51,077 nt of DNA from a virus. The stretch is taken from positions 1-51,077 of the IMG/VR virus record IMGVR_UViG_3300011116_000989. One strand, given 5' to 3'. Shown piece by piece: positions 1 to 8,183 of the stretch. Position 1 is the stretch's first letter. Each line of letters starts with the position of its first letter. A program made the translations under genes and the position numbers. The notes under the pieces were generated by a model that searched no databases, was not told where the DNA came from, and saw nothing but the letters and a program-made list of their open reading frames with translations.

Positions 1-1
1 G

Positions 2-871
2 AAAACAGCAAACTTAGAAGTAACTACAGTAATAGGCTGTCCAGTTATGTGTTCTTTTTGCCCACAAACAAGTTTAATTAAAAATTTTAAAGCCCAAAAC
101 TCTTTTGATTATAATAATAAAGTTTTAACTTTTGATAAATATCAAAAAATAATTGATAAAATACCAAATTGGGTTGATATACATTTTTCTGGTATGTCTG
201 AGCCTTACGCTTCTAAAGATTGTTCAAAAATGATTTCATATACTTTAGAAAAAGGTCATAAATTTTGTTTATATTCAACATTAGTGGGTGCAAATAAAGA
301 TGATATTGATTTATTAACCCAAATTAATTTTGATTCAAAGTATAAATTAGTTGTTCACCTCCCAGACGATGAACAAAATTTTAAAGCAAAAATAACAGAT
401 GTTTATATTGATAATTTAAAATATTTTTTAAACAATAGTAATATACAGCAAAAAATATTAGATGGATCAATTGATTTTATGTCAATGAGTAGAAGAGGTT
501 TCACAGATCCAGTTATTAAAGATTTAGTTCCCAAAAAATTATCTTCATTTATAGCTATTTCTAGAGCAGGAAATCTTTCAAATGATAATGAAAAGTTTGA
601 AGGCAAACAAATAACCAAAAGAAAGAATGGTAAAATTATTTGTAGTGTTGCTCCTTATTTAAACCACAATGTTCTATTGCCAAATGGAGATGTAGTGTTA
701 TGTTGTATGGATTATTCTGTACAACATAAAATAGGAAATTTATTAGAACAAAGCTATGAATCATTATTTAATAATGATAGTATTGCACAAATTTTCAAAC
801 AATTAAACGAAGATGATAATACAAACAAGTTGTTGTGTAGAAACTGTGAATTAGCAAAGGAACTTAAATGA
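2..871 (+). CDS. Radical SAM/SPASM-type enzyme, 5' end cut by window edge
   Basis: The reading frame is open to the left edge, so the start lies outside the window; 289 residues are visible. The cluster-binding motif CxxxCxxC is at visible residues 13, 17 and 20, just upstream of and overlapping the first in-frame ATG at 47, so that ATG cannot be the true start. The last ~80 residues look like a SPASM/twitch tail: a Cys in KIICSVAP, then NGDVVLCC, HKIGN and a final LCRNC, able to hold an auxiliary iron-sulfur cluster. Such enzymes generate a 5'-deoxyadenosyl radical to modify peptides, sugars or other small molecules; the substrate is not readable here. The stop overlaps the next start (ATGA), so it belongs to the glycan operon. 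The family call is firm; the role in glycan chemistry is inferred from neighbours. Confidence 0.8.
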   Translation, partial: KTANLEVTTVIGCPVMCSFCPQTSLIKNFKAQNSFDYNNKVLTFDKYQKIIDKIPNWVDIHFSGMSEPYASKDCSKMISYTLEKGHKFCLYSTLVGANKDDIDLLTQINFDSKYKLVVHLPDDEQNFKAKITDVYIDNLKYFLNNSNIQQKILDGSIDFMSMSRRGFTDPVIKDLVPKKLSSFIAISRAGNLSNDNEKFEGKQITKRKNGKIICSVAPYLNHNVLLPNGDVVLCCMDYSVQHKIGNLLEQSYESLFNNDSIAQIFKQLNEDDNTNKLLCRNCELAKELK

Positions 872-1752
872 AAATTAATAAAATTGTTTTTTCTTCGTCA
901 GAAGAGTTTAGCCCATTTTGGAACTTACAATCTTTCATATGGAAAGAAATTTTCAATATAGAACCAGTCTGTATTTTATGGGGAAAAGTTCAAAATACTA
1001 ATATGTCGGATAGATATGGCACTATTATAGAAAAAAAATATAATGAAAATTTAATAAAGTCTTTTCAATTAACCTGGAGTAAATTTCATCATACTATGTC
1101 TGAACCAGACACTACATGGATAATAGGTGATATGGATTTGTACCCATTACAAAAATCACTTTTCACTAATGTAATTAAAGATATTGATGATGATTTTTAT
1201 ACTCATTTAGCATCAAATGTAGTAACTAATCAAAAATATGAGCTAAAAGGCGGATACTTGCCAGCTTATTTTCATGTTGCAAAAGGAAAAACCTTTGAAA
1301 AAGCTTTATCATTAAATGAAGGTACTTTTGAAGAACAAATTCATAATATTATTAATGATGGTAGATTTACTTATAAAAATGAAGTAAATTTAGAAACAGC
1401 AAAAAATATGTTTGGAGCTAATAGTGGCAATAAAGTTTTAATTGATGAAAATGAATATCAATATTGGTTAACAGATGAACGTTATAGTAGTTATAAAATA
1501 TATGATAGTCACACGAAAGGTAACATAACTTTTAAAACAGCAATAGAGTATCAAATAATACCTCACAACTGCAATTCACAAACAAGAATTGATAGAAAAA
1601 GTTTTTATAATGGTACTTATAATAACTACAATGAATTGATGTTGATTAACAATCAAATTATTGATATTCATTGCCATAGACCATTTGATGAACAAAAAGA
1701 CTCGTTATATAAAATTATTGAAAAATGTTTTAAACAAGAAATAAAAATATGA
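868..1752 (+). CDS. Glycosyltransferase-like protein with DxD motif
   Basis: This 294-residue protein has no signal peptide or membrane segment. Residues 84-95 read TWIIGDMDLYPL, with the acidic triad D88-M-D90 after a hydrophobic strand. That is the usual look of the metal and nucleotide-sugar binding DxD motif in GT-A fold glycosyltransferases. A His-rich IDIHCHRPF lies near the C-terminus. It is joined by ATGA overlaps to the radical SAM gene before it and the kinase-aldolase gene after it, so co-translation is likely. I do not recognise the exact family; the glycosyltransferase call rests on the DxD context and the surrounding sugar genes. It could instead be another nucleotide-sugar-binding protein. 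Confidence 0.45.
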   Translation: MKINKIVFSSSEEFSPFWNLQSFIWKEIFNIEPVCILWGKVQNTNMSDRYGTIIEKKYNENLIKSFQLTWSKFHHTMSEPDTTWIIGDMDLYPLQKSLFTNVIKDIDDDFYTHLASNVVTNQKYELKGGYLPAYFHVAKGKTFEKALSLNEGTFEEQIHNIINDGRFTYKNEVNLETAKNMFGANSGNKVLIDENEYQYWLTDERYSSYKIYDSHTKGNITFKTAIEYQIIPHNCNSQTRIDRKSFYNGTYNNYNELMLINNQIIDIHCHRPFDEQKDSLYKIIEKCFKQEIKI

Positions 1753-3095
1753 ATTTTTTAATTAATATTGCAGGACCATCGGGTGTTGGTAAAACAACTA
1801 TGGCTAACATGATTATGTCAGTAAATGAGTTTGATTCATCTGTTATTATTAGCGGTGACGATTCGCATAAATGGCCTAGAGGGCATATTAATTGGGAAAA
1901 ATACACTCACTTAAATCCAAAAGCTAATAATCTTGAAAAAGAATATACACAATTATTAGAATTAAAAAATAACAAACAGATATTTAGAAGTCATTATAAT
2001 CATACTAATGGCATGTTTGACCAAGAAACTTTAATTAATCCAAAAAAAAATATTATATATGAAGGTCTTCATGCTCTTTACAATGAAGAAGTTAGAAATA
2101 TTTCTGATTTAAAAATTTATATTGATACAGATGAAGAATTAAAAATTGCTTGGAAAATAAAAAGAGATCTTAACAAAAGAGGATATTCTGAAGAACAAAT
2201 TCTTGAAACCATTAAACGTCGAATGGAAGATGAAAAAGAATACATTTTACCACAAAAATTATATGCTGATGTTGTAGTTAAGTTTACTTTTGATGAATCA
2301 GAAGGAGTTAATTTTGAATATAATTGTATAAATAAAAAATTTATTAATTTATTTGAAAAAATTAAAAATTTTTATGAGTTAAAAAAACAATTTATAAAAG
2401 TATGCAAACTTTTAAGTGAAGAACAAGATTTAATACAAAATAAAGGCGGCAATGTTTCTGTAAAATATGATAATTCTATGCTAATAACTTCTTCTGGTTT
2501 TCAACTAAGCAACGTTTCAGTTTTTGAAGGATTATGTGTCATAGAAAAAAATAATATAAATAATATTATTTTTAATTATGGACGACCTTCTATGGAATCT
2601 AGAATTCATTCACATTTAGATAAAGCAACAATACATACACATCCAAAACAACTTTTAACTATCTTATGTTCTAAAGAAAGTAAAAAAATAATAAAAAAAC
2701 TTTATAAAAATTATAATTTTGATTATATTAGCTATGCTTCACCTGGATACAGTTTATATAATCAAATAAAAAATAGCCATAGTAAAATTATTTTTTGTGA
2801 AAATCATGGTTTGTTTGTTTCTAGTAATGATTTATATGAATCTTATTTAATAACAAAACAAATTAATGAAATTGCAACAAAGTTTATAATAAACAACACA
2901 AACAAAATAGATCATCATGTTACAGACAAGCCATTATTTCCAGATAGTGTTATATTGACAGAACTTAATAAAAAATTAAATAATGATATTTTCAATAATA
3001 TATTGAATTGTAATTTAAATCCAAAATTTTTAAATAAAAAACAAATTAAAGATGTTTTAAATATGGAAGAAGAAAAATACAGGAGTTCTATATGA
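1749..3095 (+). CDS. Fusion of P-loop small-molecule kinase and class II aldolase
   Basis: The 448-residue protein joins two enzymes. Residues 1-200 start with a Walker A motif (GPSGVGKTT, residues 9-17) and resemble uridine kinase/phosphoribulokinase-type P-loop kinases that phosphorylate small hydroxyl compounds; NIIYEGLHAL fits a substrate-binding strand of that fold. Residues ~205-430 form a class II aldolase/adducin domain: KGGNVSVK, then PSMES with candidate catalytic E283, then HTHP with metal ligands H296 and H298, and NHGLF with H353. All usual metal ligands and the acid are present, so activity is plausible. Such aldolases cleave or form sugar phosphates (fuculose-phosphate aldolase type) or epimerise pentulose phosphates. 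The next gene is a nucleotidyltransferase, so the fusion probably makes a phosphorylated precursor for activation. The exact substrate is unknown. Confidence 0.75.
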   Translation: MNFLINIAGPSGVGKTTMANMIMSVNEFDSSVIISGDDSHKWPRGHINWEKYTHLNPKANNLEKEYTQLLELKNNKQIFRSHYNHTNGMFDQETLINPKKNIIYEGLHALYNEEVRNISDLKIYIDTDEELKIAWKIKRDLNKRGYSEEQILETIKRRMEDEKEYILPQKLYADVVVKFTFDESEGVNFEYNCINKKFINLFEKIKNFYELKKQFIKVCKLLSEEQDLIQNKGGNVSVKYDNSMLITSSGFQLSNVSVFEGLCVIEKNNINNIIFNYGRPSMESRIHSHLDKATIHTHPKQLLTILCSKESKKIIKKLYKNYNFDYISYASPGYSLYNQIKNSHSKIIFCENHGLFVSSNDLYESYLITKQINEIATKFIINNTNKIDHHVTDKPLFPDSVILTELNKKLNNDIFNNILNCNLNPKFLNKKQIKDVLNMEEEKYRSSI

Positions 3096-3919
3096 AAGTA
3101 ATAATTCCTATGGCTGGTACTGGTAACAGATTTGTAGAAAAGGGATACCAAGATCCTAAACCATTAATAAAGATAAACAACAAAAGAATAATAGAATATA
3201 TATTAGATCTTTTTTCTGAAGAAGATGAAATAGTTTTCATTTGTAACGATGTACACCTTAACACAACCAATATGAGGAGTGTTTTATCATCGTTAAGACC
3301 AGATAGTAAGATTGTTTCTATACCACAACACAAGAAAGGCCCAGTATTTACAGTAAAGCCTTATTTTGATTTAATAAAGGATGATGAACAAGTTTTAATT
3401 TGTTATTGTGATAATCCTTTTATTTGGAACAGAGATGAATTTATTAATTATGTAAATGACAAAAATTATGATGGCTGTATATTAACACATTCTGGTATGC
3501 ATCCCCACACTCTTAATTCTACAAAAATGGCTTTTTTAAAAGTAAAAAATGATATTGTTTTAGAAATAAAAGAAAAGGAATGCTATACTGATAATCCTTT
3601 GCAAGAACATGCTTCAACTGGTGCTTATTATTTTAGAAGAGGAGATCAGATGAAAAAATATTTTAATCAACTTATGGAACAAGATATAAATTATAATGGT
3701 GAGTATTATGTCACATTAGTATATAATTTGCTTATAAAAGACTCATTAAAAGTTGGTTTTTTTGATACAAAATTTGTTACAGTTTTTGGCACACCAGAAG
3801 AAGTTAAAAGTTTTGAATCTTGGAATGTTATTTTGAATTCTGGTCAAGTTAAAAATGAGCAACAATTAATTGAATGTTACAGATATTGGAAAGCTTATCA
3901 TGAAAACAATATACGTTGA
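3092..3919 (+). CDS. Sugar (or polyol) phosphate nucleotidyltransferase
   Basis: The 275-residue protein begins with the nucleotide-binding loop of NTP-transferase sugar nucleotidyltransferases: IPMAGTGNRF at residues 5-14, followed by DPKPLIKINNKRIIEY, the standard phosphate-binding lysine region. A Asp in LICYCDNPF near residue 113 matches the metal-binding Asp after the central strand. Its length fits GlmU/RmlA-like catalytic domains without an added hexapeptide domain. It overlaps the kinase-aldolase by ATGA and runs 20 bases into the HAD gene. The order of kinase-aldolase, nucleotidyltransferase and phosphatase suggests a pathway ending in an NDP-activated small sugar or polyol. Neither the nucleotide nor the sugar can be read from the sequence. 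Confidence 0.8.
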   Translation: MKVIIPMAGTGNRFVEKGYQDPKPLIKINNKRIIEYILDLFSEEDEIVFICNDVHLNTTNMRSVLSSLRPDSKIVSIPQHKKGPVFTVKPYFDLIKDDEQVLICYCDNPFIWNRDEFINYVNDKNYDGCILTHSGMHPHTLNSTKMAFLKVKNDIVLEIKEKECYTDNPLQEHASTGAYYFRRGDQMKKYFNQLMEQDINYNGEYYVTLVYNLLIKDSLKVGFFDTKFVTVFGTPEEVKSFESWNVILNSGQVKNEQQLIECYRYWKAYHENNIR

Positions 3920-4214
3920 TATTGACGAAACAATATGCTTTTACGAAACTGAAATACCACTAGATGGTAGTAAAGATTATACTAAAGCAATTCCAAACAA
4001 AGAAAACATTAATAAAATAAATAAATTATTTGATAATGGTAATGTGATTGTATATTGGACCGCAAGAGGAAGTCGAAGTAAGATTGATTGGTATGATTTT
4101 ACAAAAAATCAATTAAATGAATGGGGTGCAAAATATACATATTTAAAATGTGATAAACCATATTATGATTTATTTATTGAAGATAGAAGTATTAAAATTG
4201 AGGAGCTTGAATGA
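3900..4214 (+). CDS. Small HAD-superfamily phosphatase-like protein
   Basis: The 104-residue protein starts MKTIYVDIDETIC. D7 and D9 form the HAD DxD nucleophile and acid, followed by T11. YWTARGSR provides the motif II Thr, and a Lys lies in the KCDKPYYDLF stretch before the IEDRS Asp cluster (motifs III/IV). It is close to small capsule-locus HAD proteins, which lack a cap domain. I chose the ATG at 3900 because residues upstream of it belong to the end of the preceding gene and the HAD motif begins here; the two genes overlap by 20 bases. The likely role is dephosphorylation of a sugar phosphate intermediate in the glycan island. Confidence 0.7.
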   Translation: MKTIYVDIDETICFYETEIPLDGSKDYTKAIPNKENINKINKLFDNGNVIVYWTARGSRSKIDWYDFTKNQLNEWGAKYTYLKCDKPYYDLFIEDRSIKIEELE

Positions 4215-4675
4215 AAATAATTTCTCATAGAGGAAACTTAAATGGTATAGATGAGCAAAGAGAAAATAATCCAATTTTTATAGATGAATGTATTCAATTT
4301 GGATTTGATGTTGAAATAGACTTAAGAGTAAAAAATAAAACACTTTATTTGGGACACGATTATGCACAATACCCTATTTCTATTGAATGGCTATTAGAAA
4401 GAAAACAAAACTTATGGATTCATATAAAAGAATATGAAGCACTAAAAAGTATACTTAAATTTAAAAAAGAATTGAACTTTTTTTGTCACGAATCAGATAA
4501 ATATACTTTATTAAGTAATGGTCTTGTATGGTGTCATGATTTAGAAAATATTATGGATGAAAATTGTATAATTCCTTTGTTATCAATAGAACAAATTAGA
4601 AACTATGACCAAAAAGATTTTTTTGGTGTTTGTACGGATTATGTTTATGATTGCAAAAATAAATTTAAAAAATAG
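4211..4675 (+). CDS. GDPD-like (glycerophosphodiester phosphodiesterase fold) protein
   Basis: The 154-residue protein starts with ISHRGN, the HRG signature of glycerophosphodiester phosphodiesterases. It continues with VEIDLRV (the E-x-D metal ligands) and LGHDYAQ (the second catalytic His). That gives the main metal and catalytic residues, but the protein is shorter than the ~240-residue bacterial enzymes. It therefore looks like the compact GDPD-like form that I recall from polysaccharide loci and phage genomes. It starts inside the stop of the HAD gene (ATGA). It may remove or transfer a phosphodiester-linked substituent on a glycan; that is inference from position. The fold call is fairly safe, the substrate is unknown. 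Confidence 0.65.
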   Translation: MKIISHRGNLNGIDEQRENNPIFIDECIQFGFDVEIDLRVKNKTLYLGHDYAQYPISIEWLLERKQNLWIHIKEYEALKSILKFKKELNFFCHESDKYTLLSNGLVWCHDLENIMDENCIIPLLSIEQIRNYDQKDFFGVCTDYVYDCKNKFKK

Positions 4676-4687
4676 AGTTAACATAAC

Positions 4688-5605
4688 ATGATTTTAGTAA
4701 CTGGCGGATCTGGCATGATAGGAAATGCCTTAAAACATTTAATACCAAATGCATTTTTTGTATCATCAGAAAATTGTGATTTAAAAAATGTTAATGACAC
4801 AAAATATATGTTTAAACATTTAAAACCAAAAAAAGTAATTCACTTAGCAGCAAAAGTTGGAGGCGTAAAAGCCAACTCAGAATATCTAGGAGAATTTTAT
4901 ACAGATAATATACTTATAAACACAAATGTATTACATTACTCTATGGTATACAAAGTTGAGAAAGTTTTATCCTTACTTAGCACTTGTGTATACCCAGATA
5001 AAGTTAGTTATCCTTTAACAGAAGATCAAATACATAATGGTCCACCACACGAATCAAACTATGCTTATGCTTATGCTAAGAGGATGATTGATATACAATC
5101 AAGAGCGTATAGAAAACAATATGGCTGTAATTTTATAACAGTAGTACCAAACAATTTATTTGGTGAACATGACAATTTTGATTTAAATAATTCTCATGTT
5201 ATACCTGCTATAATTAGAAAAATGTACGATGCTAAAGATAAAAATGAAGATGTAATTTTATGGGGTGATGGTTCTCCATTAAGAGAATTTACTTATTCAA
5301 AAGATTTAGCAAAAATTTTATTATTTCTTATTGATTCATATAATGATGAAATACCAATAAATGTTGGTAATACAAATCAGTATAGTATTAAAAATATTGC
5401 AGAATTAATTGCAAATAAAATTCAATTTAATGGAAAAATAATATGGGATACAACAAAACCAAATGGACAGTATAAAAAACCATCTGATAACTCAAGATTA
5501 ATTAATCTTGGTTTTAATAGTGATAGTTATACAAATATTGATACTGCCTTGACAAATGTATGTAATTGGTATACATTAAATTATCCAAATATTAGAGGTA
5601 TTTAA
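4688..5605 (+). CDS. fcl: GDP-L-fucose synthase (GDP-4-keto-6-deoxymannose epimerase-reductase)
   Basis: This 305-residue short-chain dehydrogenase has the Rossmann loop VTGGSGMIG near residue 4 and the HLAAKVGGV segment typical of Fcl/WcaG. LLSTCVYP carries S98 and C100, equivalent to the catalytic Ser and Cys of GDP-fucose synthases. The Y127-x3-K131 pair (YAYAK) follows, then NNLFGEHDNFD. Length matches the family. The enzyme epimerises GDP-4-keto-6-deoxymannose at C3 and C5 and reduces it with NADPH to GDP-L-fucose. Its substrate is made by the next gene, which starts on its stop codon (TAATG), so the two-step pathway is complete here. A 12-base gap precedes it; no clear Shine-Dalgarno sequence was seen. 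Confidence 0.88.
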   Translation: MILVTGGSGMIGNALKHLIPNAFFVSSENCDLKNVNDTKYMFKHLKPKKVIHLAAKVGGVKANSEYLGEFYTDNILINTNVLHYSMVYKVEKVLSLLSTCVYPDKVSYPLTEDQIHNGPPHESNYAYAYAKRMIDIQSRAYRKQYGCNFITVVPNNLFGEHDNFDLNNSHVIPAIIRKMYDAKDKNEDVILWGDGSPLREFTYSKDLAKILLFLIDSYNDEIPINVGNTNQYSIKNIAELIANKIQFNGKIIWDTTKPNGQYKKPSDNSRLINLGFNSDSYTNIDTALTNVCNWYTLNYPNIRGI

Positions 5606-6585
5606 TGAAAACAGCCTTTATTACAGGCGTAACAGGTCAAGATGGCTCATATTTAGCAGAATTGTTATTATCTAAAGGTTATAAAGTAATTGGCTTAAAA
5701 AGAAGAACATCACTTTTGTGTACAGATAGAATAGATAAAATTTATAATCATAATAACTTTGTATTAGAATACTTTGAATTAGATGACACATCTTCTATGT
5801 ATAGGTTACTTTCAAAATATAAACCAGATGAAATATATAATTTAGCTGCCCAATCTCATGTAAGAGTATCTTTTGATATTCCACAAAGTACAGTAAACAC
5901 GATAGTAATGGGTACATTAAACTTGGTAGAAGCCGCCAGAACAATCTGCCCAAATGTAAGATTTTATCAAGCATCTTCGTCAGAAATGTATGGTGATAAT
6001 CCATTTTATCCATACAATGAAGACAGCAAATTTACTCCCGCTTCTCCTTATGCGAATGCCAAAGTTTTTGCTCACAATTTAATGAGAAATTATAGAATAT
6101 CTTATAATATGTTTTGTTGTTCTGGAATTCTTTTTAATCACGAATCGCCAAGAAGAGGAGAAACTTTTGTTACAAGAAAAATCACAATGGCAGCAGCAAG
6201 AATTAAACTTGGTTTACAAGATAAACTTTATTTAGGTAATCTTGATGCTGTAAGGGATTGGGGTTTTGCTGGTGATTATGTTGAAGCTATGTGGTTAATG
6301 TTACAACAAGAAAAACCAGACGATTATGTAATATCAACAGGAAAGTGTTATTCTGTTAAAGAATTTCTAAATCTAGTATTTGATATTGCTGAATTAAATG
6401 TTTCAAAACATGTTGAAATAGATCAAAGACTTTATAGACCACATGAAGTTCCATATTTAGTTGGAGATTCTACTAAAGCAAAAAATATTTTAAATTGGAC
6501 ACCAAAAACTAGTTTAAAAGATTTAGCCAGAATGATGTATGAAGAGGATTATAAAAAATATCATGATTTTAGTAACAGGACATAA
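5605..6585 (+). CDS. gmd: GDP-mannose 4,6-dehydratase
   Basis: The 326-residue protein opens with FITGVTGQDGSYLAE, the extended Rossmann loop peculiar to GDP-mannose dehydratases. KRRTS follows, then the SSSEMYG catalytic segment, Y149-x3-K153 (YANAK) and NHESPRRGETFV, a highly characteristic Gmd motif. DAVRDWGFAGDYVEAMW and a late RPHEVPYLVGD are also diagnostic. Length is slightly shorter than the ~370-residue E. coli enzyme. It removes water from GDP-mannose to give GDP-4-keto-6-deoxymannose, the substrate of the preceding gene. It starts on the TAATG of that gene and its end overlaps the next epimerase by 23 bases. GDP-mannose itself would have to come from the host. Confidence 0.92.
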   Translation: MKTAFITGVTGQDGSYLAELLLSKGYKVIGLKRRTSLLCTDRIDKIYNHNNFVLEYFELDDTSSMYRLLSKYKPDEIYNLAAQSHVRVSFDIPQSTVNTIVMGTLNLVEAARTICPNVRFYQASSSEMYGDNPFYPYNEDSKFTPASPYANAKVFAHNLMRNYRISYNMFCCSGILFNHESPRRGETFVTRKITMAAARIKLGLQDKLYLGNLDAVRDWGFAGDYVEAMWLMLQQEKPDDYVISTGKCYSVKEFLNLVFDIAELNVSKHVEIDQRLYRPHEVPYLVGDSTKAKNILNWTPKTSLKDLARMMYEEDYKKYHDFSNRT

Positions 6586-7393
6586 AGGTTATATAGGTAA
6601 TAAGTTATATAATAAACTTATTCAATTAGGGTACGAAGTATTAGGCTTAGATTTAAAAGAAGGAAATGATATTTTAGATTGCTTACCTAAAAATAAAAAT
6701 TTTGATTATGTTTTTCACTTAGCAGCATTACCAAGTGTAGAATATTCTGTATTAAATCCAAGTTATACATTAAAGCATAATGTGTTGGCAACTTCTAAAT
6801 TATTAGAATGGGCAAAAGATGCAAAAGTGAAAAGAGTTATTTTTTCATCGTCTTCTGCCATTTATGGTGATGGAAATGGACCAAAATCACCATATGGTTT
6901 ACACAAATTAATGTGCGAAATGGAATGTAAGCTATACTCAGAGTTATTTAAATTAGATACCGTATGTTTAAGGTATTTTAATTTATATTCACAAGATCAA
7001 AAATATGGTGGAGCATATTCAACTGCAATTTCTGCTTGGATGGAAATGATTAAGCTTAATAAGCCATTACGTATTGATGGAGATGGTTTACAAACCAGAG
7101 ACTTTATTCATGTTGATGATGTGATTAGTGCAAATATTCAATGTATGAATTATGATGGTAAATTTAATGGAAAAGGTATGGACGTTGGTAGTGGAGAAGC
7201 TGTTTCTCTTAATTATGTAAAAGATTTTATCAATACATACAACAATGTGGAGTGGGTGAATTACCCAGAAAGATTAGGTGATGTTAAACATACAAAATCA
7301 AATATAACAGAAATGTTAAAGATTGGTTGGAAACCTAAAGTGAACATTGATGATGGTCTTGCTTTGTGTTTTAAAAGAGATAAAAATGAATAA
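6563..7393 (+). CDS. NAD-dependent sugar epimerase/dehydratase
   Basis: The 276-residue extended SDR protein starts MILVTGHKGYIGNKL, a GxxGxxG loop at residues 6-12. It then has HLAALPSVEYSV, the SSSSAIYGDG catalytic Ser/Thr segment, Y111-x3-K115 (YGLHK), and RYFNLYS and TRDFIHVDDV, all typical of UDP-glucose/GlcNAc 4-epimerase-type enzymes. It is somewhat short for the family (~310-340). The ATG at 6563 directly precedes the Rossmann strand, so the overlap with gmd is real. A third nucleotide-sugar enzyme after Gmd/Fcl implies either a second sugar or further modification. The exact substrate (UDP-, GDP- or other) cannot be decided. Confidence 0.8.
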   Translation: MILVTGHKGYIGNKLYNKLIQLGYEVLGLDLKEGNDILDCLPKNKNFDYVFHLAALPSVEYSVLNPSYTLKHNVLATSKLLEWAKDAKVKRVIFSSSSAIYGDGNGPKSPYGLHKLMCEMECKLYSELFKLDTVCLRYFNLYSQDQKYGGAYSTAISAWMEMIKLNKPLRIDGDGLQTRDFIHVDDVISANIQCMNYDGKFNGKGMDVGSGEAVSLNYVKDFINTYNNVEWVNYPERLGDVKHTKSNITEMLKIGWKPKVNIDDGLALCFKRDKNE

Positions 7394-8183
7394 TCTTGTT
7401 AATCTCTTTGATGAAACAAAAATATTTATTTATGAAAACTGTAGATGTTGTGGAAACATAGATTTTATAAGTAAAAGTTTAAAACTAAATAAATGTTGGG
7501 AACCAAATATAACTTTTGTTATTTTAAATTTATTAAAAAATAAAAATAATAATATTTTTTTTGATATTGGATGTAATATTGGATATTATAGTTTATTATC
7601 AACAAAATATTGTGAAAAAATTTATGCATTTGATGCAAATATAAAAAATATTAATTTATTACAAAAGTCAATTACAATAAACAATATAAACAATATTATA
7701 CCGACAGTCTGTGCTATTACTGATGATGAAAATAAATTGTTTAAAACAGGCACATTACACGAACATAATGTTGGGTCGCTACAGGTGGAACAAGTTTATA
7801 CACCTAACCATTCAAATATTAAATCTCTAAAGTTAGATAATTTTATTAACACAAACAATATTGATAATATTGATATATTGAAAATTGATATTGAAGGGTC
7901 TGAATTGGATTGTTTAAAAGGTCTTGATCAAACATTAAATACAAATATTATTAAAAATATAATTATTGAAGTGACTCCATTGTGGAATGTGCAAATTGCT
8001 AAAAATATTTTAAATTATTTAAAACTAAAAAATTATATTTTATTTGACATTGGATTAAATGAAGTAGGTACTTATAATGACATTAAAATACAAAATTTAT
8101 TTAATAATGAAATAAATAACATAGATAATTTTGTTATTAATATTAATATACAAACCAACATATTAGCTAAAAAAATAATATGA
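7386..8183 (+). CDS. FkbM-family methyltransferase
   Basis: The 265-residue protein has the SAM-binding motif I FFDIGCNIGYYSLL, an acidic end of strand 2 in YAFDANI, and ILKIDIEGSELDCLKG, the hallmark (KxDxEG) of FkbM methyltransferases. FkbM proteins O-methylate sugars or other hydroxyl groups and are frequent in glycan islands. The start at 7386 is chosen because it overlaps the previous stop by 8 bases and fits the domain. The N-terminus carries an unusual CxCC cluster at residues 19, 21 and 22; a twin CxCC pair occurs two genes downstream. The likely role is capping or decorating the sugar built by this island. Confidence 0.82.
   Translation: MNNLVNLFDETKIFIYENCRCCGNIDFISKSLKLNKCWEPNITFVILNLLKNKNNNIFFDIGCNIGYYSLLSTKYCEKIYAFDANIKNINLLQKSITINNINNIIPTVCAITDDENKLFKTGTLHEHNVGSLQVEQVYTPNHSNIKSLKLDNFINTNNIDNIDILKIDIEGSELDCLKGLDQTLNTNIIKNIIIEVTPLWNVQIAKNILNYLKLKNYILFDIGLNEVGTYNDIKIQNLFNNEINNIDNFVININIQTNILAKKII

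Noticed and set aside
403-618. Open frames on the minus strand, here and at many places under longer + genes (for example 17583-18026, 30326-30631, 44781-45098)
   Set aside because: They lie wholly inside well-supported + strand genes, have no ribosome sites or family motifs, and reflect the AT-rich codon use.
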